Part shown: positions 1 through 5,485 of the stretch, piece after piece | How positions within the stretch are numbered: position 1 is the stretch's first letter | Layout: each line of letters opens with the position of its first letter | NCBI GenBank assembly: GCA_034211115.1 | Contig: JAXHTH010000059.1 | Location: forward strand, 1-16,126 | DNA length: 16,126 nucleotides | Origin: JAXHTH01 sp034211115 | GTDB taxonomy: Bacteria > Planctomycetota > Phycisphaerae > Phycisphaerales > SM1A02 | Direction of reading: 5' to 3' | Notes under the pieces: model-generated | What the model was told of the DNA's origin: nothing | The model's database searches: none | Seen by the model: the letters and a program-made list of their open reading frames with translations, nothing else | Position numbers and translations under genes: made by a program

Positions 1-2284
1 AGCAGTCGATGGCGTCGGTGGTGAGGTGGCGTTCGGAGAGGTAGTTCTCGTAGTCACCGTTGAGGTTGTAGCCGCAGACGTAGTTGCCGGTGTAGCCGCC
101 GGTGGGGTCGGGTCCGCCATGATCGCCGCCGCCTCCGGTGGGCTGGCCGAACGCCCACAGGCCCTCGCCGGACCAGCCGGGATCGCTGTCCATGTTGAAG
201 GTGTAGATGGGCACCGGCACGCCGATCTCGAGCGAGGCGTCCCGCGTGCAGTCGCCGTCGTGGTTGGTGGTGTTCACGAACTCGATGACCGACTCGTGGA
301 GCCCGTTGCCGAGATTCTCCGCGTATCCGTTGACGGAAACGGTGACGTCGACACTGCCGCCGACGGGGATGACGCCGGAGGCGTTGTCGAGATCCAGCCA
401 GGGGGCGTCGGTGGAGACCTCGTAAGAGATGGACTGATCGGCGTTGTTGATGACGGTGTATTCCGTGCTCTCCGGGGTGAACGGTCCGCCGTTGGGGCCT
501 TCGGGGTGGAAGCCGCCGATGGGGGAGACGCGCATGTCCGCGCCGCCGCCGGGGAGCGGGATGAACAGGCTCGGGTCGCCCATGAGGTTGTACATCTCGA
601 AGTAGCGGCGGGTGAAGTCGGTGGGGCCATAGTAATCGAGGTAGAGGAGGAACGCCGCCTGCCACGCCGGGCTCACCTCGCGGATGTCGTCGCCGTAGAT
701 GACATCGAAGAGGAAGCGCTCGAGCTTGTCGTCCTCGTCCCAGTAGCTGCTCACGGACGAGCCGTAGACCGCCGCCGCGCCCTTGTCGCCTTCGAGCAGG
801 AAGGTCTCGGTGAAGCACTCGGTCGTGTCGTGGTAGTCGCCGGTCGAACAGGAGAAGCTGAGCACGAACGAATAGAGGCCTTCGTTGAAGAGGTCGCGGA
901 CATCGTCGCGGAAGAAGGCCGGGCCGTCGTGCCAGCCGTCGGGGCTGCCGTGGCCGGAGAAGACGCCGTAGATGCGGCCGTTGTTGAACGCATCGCGCAC
1001 CTGCTGCGAGTTCGCGTTGTAGGTATGACAATACAGCTTGTCGGAGGTGAACCCGTTGGGATCCATGTAGTTGTCGATGACGTAGTTGTGCGTTCCCTCA
1101 CTGACGGTGTAGTTGTCCTCGGAGGCCATGAACACGGCGCGCAGGACGTAGTCCTGGTCCGGGTATGTCCCGCCCTCGATGAAGAGCGTCTTTTCGATCA
1201 CATCCGCCAGGGCGCCGGTGGAGCGCACGGGGAAGCGGCCGATGGGGATGTCCGGGTACCAGTCGCCGCCCCCGTCCATGCAGGCGTACTGCAGATCGGT
1301 GTCGGGGGACCCGGAGCCCTGGCCCGTCCAGCGGGGGATGGTGTTGGTGTCGCCGACGAGCAGGATGTAATCGGGCTGGTCGGCGGTGCCCCAGAGGCTC
1401 TCGATGTAGTTCTTGATGGTGGTGTTGCTGGTCCCGCCGGGCACCTCGTAGGTCATCACGTCGAAGCCCTGGTCGGTCTTTCCGGTGACGAAGGGATCGA
1501 TCGCGCCGGCGTAGGCGTCGGCGATCACGATGAGGTAGTTGAGGCCGCGCGGCGCGGCGGGCGGATTGAGCAGCATCCCGCCCAGCGCGCCCAGCGCGCG
1601 GGCCTCCGGACCCGCCGCCCGGCCGCCGCGGAAGCGCACCGACACGTCCATCTCCGGCCAGAGGCGCAGCACGCCGGTCGCCGGGTTGTACGCGACGGGG
1701 CGCACTTCCAGCAACGCCAGACGATGCCCGCGCACCACGCCCAGCTCGGTGAGCGTCACGCGCTCGATGGGCAGCATCCGGTCGATCGCGTAGGCGCGCC
1801 CGTTGAAATCAAAGGGTGCGTTCTCCCGCGCCCCGGGTGTCTTCTCGATCGGCGCCTGGCGCGGCCAGAGTGCGGTGGGGTAGCCGGCCTCGGCGAGATC
1901 CAGCATCACCGACGATCCCTCGACGACGTTCAGGCGTGCCCGCGCGCCGTCGGGAATCACGACGAGCCGGCGCAGAACCGGCAGCCGGGGCGAACCGATC
2001 TCGCCGAGCGGGGCGGCGCCGGGCCAGTTCAACTGGAGGAAGCGGCCGGCGCGGTTCTCGCGAACCGTCAGCGCCGCCGCGTCGAAGTGCGCGGTCAACG
2101 CGAGTCCCGTCGCGTCGACTTCGAGCGCGATCACGTCGGCGCCCGCCGGCTGCGCGGGTTGCCGATCGATCACCGCCCCGCGGGACGAAACCGACAGCCA
2201 CGCGTCGGCGGCGGAAGCGGCGGCGGGCGGCAGCGCGGACAGCGCGGCGAAACATGTTAGAACGATGAATCCTGACCGGTGCAT
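1..2284 (-). CDS. Secreted gingipain-like cysteine peptidase (family C25), C-terminus cut by window edge
   Basis: This frame stays open to the window edge, giving 761 codons without a stop. ATG 2284 is preceded by AGGAGG at 2290-2295 (5-nt spacer). Residues 1-25 form a signal peptide (MHRSGFIVLTCFAALSALPP, then AAASA). A propeptide-like region follows, with GEIGSPRLPVLRRLVVIPDG. The C25 catalytic domain starts near LNYLIVIADAYAG and carries both expected catalytic residues: His445 in FSGHGSPDGWHDG and Cys479 in LSFSCSTGDYHD. After it comes a BACON/Ig-like region around residues 585-680 (STDAPWLDLDNASGVIPVGG), then the start of a jelly-roll-like domain (FNMDSDPGWSGEGLWAFG). The family comprises extracellular endopeptidases; cleavage specificity cannot be read here. 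The gene is divergent from the Rrf2 gene and lies outside the four-gene operon. Whether it ends in the same Ca-binding tag is beyond the window. Confidence 0.92.
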   Translation of the reverse strand, partial: MHRSGFIVLTCFAALSALPPAAASAADAWLSVSSRGAVIDRQPAQPAGADVIALEVDATGLALTAHFDAAALTVRENRAGRFLQLNWPGAAPLGEIGSPRLPVLRRLVVIPDGARARLNVVEGSSVMLDLAEAGYPTALWPRQAPIEKTPGARENAPFDFNGRAYAIDRMLPIERVTLTELGVVRGHRLALLEVRPVAYNPATGVLRLWPEMDVSVRFRGGRAAGPEARALGALGGMLLNPPAAPRGLNYLIVIADAYAGAIDPFVTGKTDQGFDVMTYEVPGGTSNTTIKNYIESLWGTADQPDYILLVGDTNTIPRWTGQGSGSPDTDLQYACMDGGGDWYPDIPIGRFPVRSTGALADVIEKTLFIEGGTYPDQDYVLRAVFMASEDNYTVSEGTHNYVIDNYMDPNGFTSDKLYCHTYNANSQQVRDAFNNGRIYGVFSGHGSPDGWHDGPAFFRDDVRDLFNEGLYSFVLSFSCSTGDYHDTTECFTETFLLEGDKGAAAVYGSSVSSYWDEDDKLERFLFDVIYGDDIREVSPAWQAAFLLYLDYYGPTDFTRRYFEMYNLMGDPSLFIPLPGGGADMRVSPIGGFHPEGPNGGPFTPESTEYTVINNADQSISYEVSTDAPWLDLDNASGVIPVGGSVDVTVSVNGYAENLGNGLHESVIEFVNTTNHDGDCTRDASLEIGVPVPIYTFNMDSDPGWSGEGLWAFGQPTGGGGDHGGPDPTGGYTGNYVCGYNLNGDYENYLSERHLTTDAIDC

Positions 2285-2788
2285 GAGGTCCTCCTGTTTC
2301 CTGCAACAGATGCGGCAAGGTCGCGCATCCCCACCCACGCTGATCCGATTCCGTTTCTCGGGTGCGGCCCGGGCCGCCTCGGTGGGCACCGCGGCGTCGA
2401 GTCTCCCCTCCCGGCCGCGCGCTCCTCTTTCCCTTTGCGCCGGGCCACCCCGACGCACACATCCTGCTCCGCGCCCGGCGGCGGGGCGTCGTCCCCCGAA
2501 CGCGGAGTCCAAAAAACGGATTTTCATCTCTTATTGTCGGCCGCCCGGGGCCCCGGTCAAGGCGAAATCCGTTCGGGCTCGGTGAAAGGGGCGCGATGAT
2601 CTCGGACCCGGCCCGCCTCCGCCCGCGACCGCGCCGCGAGCTTCGGCCGTCACGGCCGCGATCCGCCCCGCGGCCGGACTCGGCCGCACGCTGGCGAGGG
2701 CGTATCGACGGCCGCTCGCCATCGCGGTCGCGGCATCGGCGTGGAAAAACCCGCAAATCGCCGGGAAATGCCGGACAAGGGAATAAAC
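2285..2788. other. Gene-free divergent intergenic region
   Basis: About 500 bp lie between the C25 peptidase (minus) and the leader ORF and Rrf2 gene (plus). I see no gene I would defend; the ORFs here are GC-rich shadows with Arg/Pro-rich translations. It holds an AT-rich island at 2508-2535 inside very GC-rich DNA and a 12-bp palindrome CCGGGGCCCCGG at 2545-2556. There is also a 7+1+7 inverted repeat CGGCCGT-C-ACGGCCG at 2644-2658. In DNA this GC-rich, the inverted repeats may be chance. Confidence 0.6.
2530..2560 (-). promoter_or_regulatory. Possible promoter for the C25 peptidase gene
   Basis: On the minus strand TTGACC (2555-2560) and AATAAG (2530-2535) are separated by 19 bp. They resemble a sigma-70 -35 and a weak -10 box, at the edge of the only AT-rich island in the intergenic region. 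The palindrome CCGGGGCCCCGG fills part of the spacer and could be an operator. The spacing is long and the -10 matches only 4 of 6 bases. It would give a leader of more than 230 nt before ATG 2284, so this is tentative. Confidence 0.22.
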
Positions 2789-2845
2789 ATGGACATCAGC
2801 GCCTTTCCATCCGAGACTGGTTCTGAACTCGCCCCTTCCTATTGA
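2789..2845 (+). CDS. Possible 18-residue leader peptide upstream of the Rrf2 gene
   Basis: ATG 2789 follows AAGGGA with a short spacer and opens an 18-codon frame (MDISAFPSETGSELAPSY). The frame ends at TGA 2843-2845, 9 nt before the Rrf2 ATG. Its stop overlaps the GAGG that serves as the Rrf2 ribosome binding site, an arrangement compatible with translational coupling. The peptide has no recognisable motif and no run of regulatory codons. Short frames of this size arise by chance, so confidence is low. Confidence 0.3.
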   Translation: MDISAFPSETGSELAPSY

Positions 2846-2854
2846 GGCCTGACC

Positions 2855-3361
2855 ATGCTTTCCACCACCGCAGAGTACGCTTTGAGGATCATGATCGTGC
2901 TCGCCGAGTCGGAGAAGGAACCGACCACGAGCGAGCGGATCGCCACGCTGACCAAGGTCCCGACCGATTATTCGGTCAAAGTGCTCCAGATGCTCGCCCG
3001 GGCGGGCCTGGTGCGGGCCCAGCGCGGCCGAGGCGGCGGCTTCCAGATCGACTGCGATCCCGACTCCACCACCCTCCTGGATGTCGTGAACGCCATCGAT
3101 CCACTGGAGCGGATCACCTCCTGCCCCGCCTCCCGGGACACGCACGTCGGCCAGCTTTGCCCGCTGCACGCCCGGCTGGATGAGATCATCGTCCTCCTGC
3201 AGGACAGCTTCCGGAAGATGACGCTGGCAAGCGTGATCGAAGGCTCGCCGGGCCCGGCCCTCTGCCGGCCTGACCTGACGAGCGACGGCCAGCCCGCCGC
3301 CCGGCATGCCCCTGCGACGACCCCGGCGCCGGCCACGTCCGACGGCGCTGGCGCCGGCTGA
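2855..3361 (+). CDS. Rrf2-family transcriptional regulator with a partly altered Fe-S ligand set
   Basis: The 168-residue product begins MLSTTAEYALRIMIVLAESE, the usual Rrf2 opening, followed by a winged helix with the recognition region at residues 37-66 (DYSVKVLQMLARAGLVRAQR, then GRGGGF). Some Rrf2 proteins (IscR, NsrR) bind an iron-sulfur cluster and sense cluster supply, nitric oxide or redox state. Aligned to my memory of IscR (Cys92, Cys98, Cys104, His107), this protein keeps Cys90, Cys102 and His105. The middle cysteine position is Thr96, with His97 beside it. Residues after about 130 form a Pro/Ala-rich tail beyond the usual family length. The start is supported by GAGG upstream. The targets are unknown; the divergent C25 gene is one candidate, inferred only from position. 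Confidence 0.9.
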   Translation: MLSTTAEYALRIMIVLAESEKEPTTSERIATLTKVPTDYSVKVLQMLARAGLVRAQRGRGGGFQIDCDPDSTTLLDVVNAIDPLERITSCPASRDTHVGQLCPLHARLDEIIVLLQDSFRKMTLASVIEGSPGPALCRPDLTSDGQPAARHAPATTPAPATSDGAGAG

Positions 3362-3392
3362 ACAAGAAACAGCGGCACGCCAGCGAATGATC

Positions 3393-3426
3393 GAAGCGGG
3401 CGCGCGAGGCGTGCGCCCGTTCTTTC
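3393..3426 (+). terminator. Probable intrinsic terminator of the Rrf2 gene
   Basis: Beginning 32 bp after the Rrf2 stop, the arms GAAGCGGGCGC (3393-3403) and GCGCCCGTTC (3413-3422) pair over 10 bp with one bulged G. TTTC follows directly. The T-run is short, so termination may be only moderate. Confidence 0.5.
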
Positions 3427-3501
3427 ATGCGCGCTGCGCCGAACGAATCGCGCGCGGCGCACGACGGACCGGCCGCAGCGCGCAAAGCACCGAGGCGCAG
3501 G

Positions 3502-3532
3502 AAAAACCCCGGGACGGGAGTCCCGGGGGTTT
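3502..3532 (-). terminator. Intrinsic terminator of the four-gene secreted-protein operon
   Basis: AAACCCCGGGAC and GTCCCGGGGGTTT pair almost perfectly around a GGGA loop. Read on the minus strand, the stem is followed by a run of T residues, as expected for a Rho-independent terminator. It lies about 75 bp beyond the stop of the sialidase-like gene at 3607 and fits the end of the minus-strand operon. The plus-strand reading has a weaker T tail, so any bidirectional action would be secondary. Confidence 0.75.
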
Positions 3533-3556
3533 GTTCAACGATTCATCCAACGTCGT

Positions 3557-3598
3557 CTCAAGACTCAAACCTCAAGACTCAAACCTCAAGACTCAAGA
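3557..3598. repeat. Array of six 7-bp direct repeats
   Basis: Six head-to-tail heptamers read CTCAAGA, CTCAAAC, CTCAAGA, CTCAAAC, CTCAAGA, CTCAAGA, so two variants partly alternate with a 14-bp higher period. The array fills most of the gap between the stop of the sialidase-like gene and the operon terminator. It would therefore be transcribed as 3' untranslated RNA of that gene. Its A-rich composition contrasts sharply with the surrounding GC-rich DNA. The function is unknown. Confidence 0.85.
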
Positions 3599-3606
3599 CT
3601 GTCTCC

Positions 3607-5334
3607 TCATCCCCAGTTGGCCAGCAGGGCGAGGAGATCGGCGGTGTCGACGTCCCCGTCGCCGTCCAGATCGCCGGGGCACGGCTCGCCGCCGCCGGGG
3701 CAGTCACCCCAGTTCGCCAGCAGGCCGAGCAGGTCGGCGGTATCGACATCGCCGTCGCCGTCCAGATCGCCCCGCGCTTCGCACTCGTCGAGAATGCCCG
3801 AGCCGTCGGCGTCCAGGCCCGGGTCGGCCGCGATCTCGCACTCGTCTGGGATGTCGTTGGCGTTGCAGTCCAGGCTCGTGCCGTCCTCGAGGTCGATGCT
3901 GTCGCCGATGCCGTTGCCGTTGCAATCGTAATCGTTGATGCGCAGGTAGTAGACGTCCTGTTCGCCGTTGAGGGTCGTGGAGATGGCGACGTGGGCGCCG
4001 ACGCGATCGGAGATCATGTCGTAATAATCGCCGATCTTGTTCTGGTCGGGCCAGCCCACGTGGGGATCCCACGGCGGGGTGAGGGCGACGTCGGCCGACC
4101 ACGTCTCGCCTGCGTCCTCTGAATACGAGTAGAACAGCTCCGAGTCGTAGCCGCCCGGGTCGTTGCGGGTGTCGTTCCAGATGACGTCGATCCGCCCGTT
4201 GGGGGCGACGGCCATCGTGCCGAACCACTGCCAGCCGGAGGCGACGTCGTTGACCCGCACGGGATTGCTCCACGTCGATCCCCCGTCGGTGCTCCGCGCG
4301 AACATGACGTCCAGATAATCGCCGCCGGGCGGATCGACGGAGCTGAGCATGTAGACGTTGCCGCGGTACGGGCCGTCGGAGGTGTCACAGGCGACCCAGA
4401 CCTGGCCCAGCAGGCCACCGGGATTGGGGCCGTAGGAGGAACTCGCGCTGCCGCCGAGGTTGACGGTCCGGCTGAGGCCGAAGGTCGGCGTCTGGCCTGG
4501 ATCCTGGGCGTTGGATGAGCGGGCGACGACGAACTCGCCGGCCCACCAGTCGAGGCCGGCCTCGAACAACCGGCCGTCCGGATCGACGGAAAGGGTGACC
4601 CACATCGGGTCGCGGGGCACGTCCAGGCAGCCCACGAAGCTCTGTCCGCCGTCCGTGGAGCGGGTGAACGAACCGTTGCACGAGCTGAAGTAATCGGTCC
4701 AGGCGGCGTAGACGTGGCCCTCGCCCATGCCGCCCGTACGGTCGATGGCCATCCACTGCTTGTCGCCGCCGTAGGCGGGCGCGCCGTCGTTCCACGTCGC
4801 CCCGCCGTCGGTGGAGATGAACACGTCGCAGGTGTAGGAACTGCCCACGACCTTGAGGCTGTTGTAATAGAAGTTGCCCTGCACGTCGTAGTCGAGCACG
4901 GGATCGGAGCGGAACACGCCGGGCTCGATCACGCCCGGGAAGGTCCAGGTGCGCCCGCCGTCGCGGCTGTAGCCCCAGCCCGCCTGCCGGAAGTTCGAGT
5001 TGATGTTGTCGAACTGCCGCCAGCCGATGACCATGCGGTTGGGCGCGGTGGGGTCGACGGCGATTGACGGCTCGTTGGCGGCGTCGTTGGGGATGTTCTG
5101 CCCGTTGCCGTCCACGTTCACCTGCACCGGCGCGAACGGGTTGTTCCGGGCCGGCAGAGCACGCGGCGGTATGCGGACCACGATCGGCGTGGAGGGGGCG
5201 AGATACGGATCGCCGGTCGTCTCGTGCGGAGACGGCGCCTCCCGACTCTCCTCCGAGGCGATGGTCGATGCGCCGAGCGGCAGTGCAAGGAACAGGGCGC
5301 TCAGCAGCAGGGAGCGCGTGATGGAAGCTTGCAT
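3607..5334 (-). CDS. Secreted sialidase-like (Asp-box) propeller protein with C-terminal Ca-binding tag
   Basis: The 575-residue product starts with a signal peptide (MQASITRSLLLSALFLALPL, then GAS). Its body contains five Asp-box motifs typical of sialidase/BNR propellers: SRDGGRTW (123-130), STDGGATW (174-181), STDGGQSF (226-233), STDGGSTW (348-355) and SEDAGETW (405-412). A Cys/Asp/Asn-rich linker (468-519, DCNGNGI and DCNANDIPDEC) follows. Two dockerin-like EF-hand repeats lie at 522-543 and 554-575, joined by a linker containing Cys545 and Cys552. The second repeat ends at the C-terminus in LLANWG. Asp boxes are structural, so sialidase activity is not shown; a binding or scaffolding role is equally possible. 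It is the last gene of the operon, 151 bp after the preceding C25 gene. The frame stays open to 5670, but the signal peptide and AGGAG at 5343-5347 fix the start at 5334. Confidence 0.88.
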   Translation of the reverse strand: MQASITRSLLLSALFLALPLGASTIASEESREAPSPHETTGDPYLAPSTPIVVRIPPRALPARNNPFAPVQVNVDGNGQNIPNDAANEPSIAVDPTAPNRMVIGWRQFDNINSNFRQAGWGYSRDGGRTWTFPGVIEPGVFRSDPVLDYDVQGNFYYNSLKVVGSSYTCDVFISTDGGATWNDGAPAYGGDKQWMAIDRTGGMGEGHVYAAWTDYFSSCNGSFTRSTDGGQSFVGCLDVPRDPMWVTLSVDPDGRLFEAGLDWWAGEFVVARSSNAQDPGQTPTFGLSRTVNLGGSASSSYGPNPGGLLGQVWVACDTSDGPYRGNVYMLSSVDPPGGDYLDVMFARSTDGGSTWSNPVRVNDVASGWQWFGTMAVAPNGRIDVIWNDTRNDPGGYDSELFYSYSEDAGETWSADVALTPPWDPHVGWPDQNKIGDYYDMISDRVGAHVAISTTLNGEQDVYYLRINDYDCNGNGIGDSIDLEDGTSLDCNANDIPDECEIAADPGLDADGSGILDECEARGDLDGDGDVDTADLLGLLANWGDCPGGGEPCPGDLDGDGDVDTADLLALLANWG

Positions 5335-5342
5335 GAACGGTT

Positions 5343-5347
5343 CTCCT
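5343..5347 (-). promoter_or_regulatory. Ribosome binding site fixing the start of the sialidase-like gene
   Basis: AGGAG on the minus strand lies 8 nt before ATG 5334 and directly precedes a good signal peptide. This rules out the upstream in-frame starts that would overlap the neighbouring C25 gene. Confidence 0.75.
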
Positions 5348-5457
5348 TTCCGGCTCGCGCGACGGCGCGGAGGTTGCGCCGCGGCCGACCCCGAATCCGG
5401 GAGCGAAACCCCGGCGCCCGGGTCGTTGCCGATCCGTGCGCGGCGAGCTCGAGTTGT

Positions 5458-5480
5458 CGATTCATCTGGAGGATGAATCG
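5458..5480 (-). other. Intercistronic hairpin between the second C25 gene and the sialidase-like gene
   Basis: CGATTCATC and GATGAATCG form a perfect 9-bp stem around a 5-nt loop, starting 5 nt after the C25 stop. It has no T-run on the minus strand, so it is not a normal intrinsic terminator. An RNA-stability or processing hairpin is more likely. The arms are AT-richer than their surroundings, which makes chance pairing less likely. Confidence 0.5.
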
Positions 5481-5485
5481 GAAGT

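Noticed and set aside
26..2260. Long plus-strand frame (744 codons) opposite the left C25 gene
   Set aside because: Val/Ala/Gly/Asp-rich translation with no domain pattern. It is the mirror of the GC-biased third positions of the real minus-strand gene, which has a signal peptide and catalytic motifs.
2531..3307. Minus-strand frame (258 codons) opposite the Rrf2 gene and upstream region
   Set aside because: It covers the Rrf2 gene on the other strand and has no recognisable domain; the Rrf2 reading is unmistakable.
3610..3770. Regular GTCGCCGTCGCCGTCC-type DNA repeats in the tag regions as a possible CRISPR or tandem-repeat array
   Set aside because: They are explained by coding for the EF-hand repeats in frame, with no spacers.
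5168..5184. VRIPP in the sialidase-like protein as a sialidase Arg-Ile-Pro catalytic motif
   Set aside because: It lies near residue 55, before the propeller begins and in a Pro-rich linker after the signal peptide; chance is more likely.
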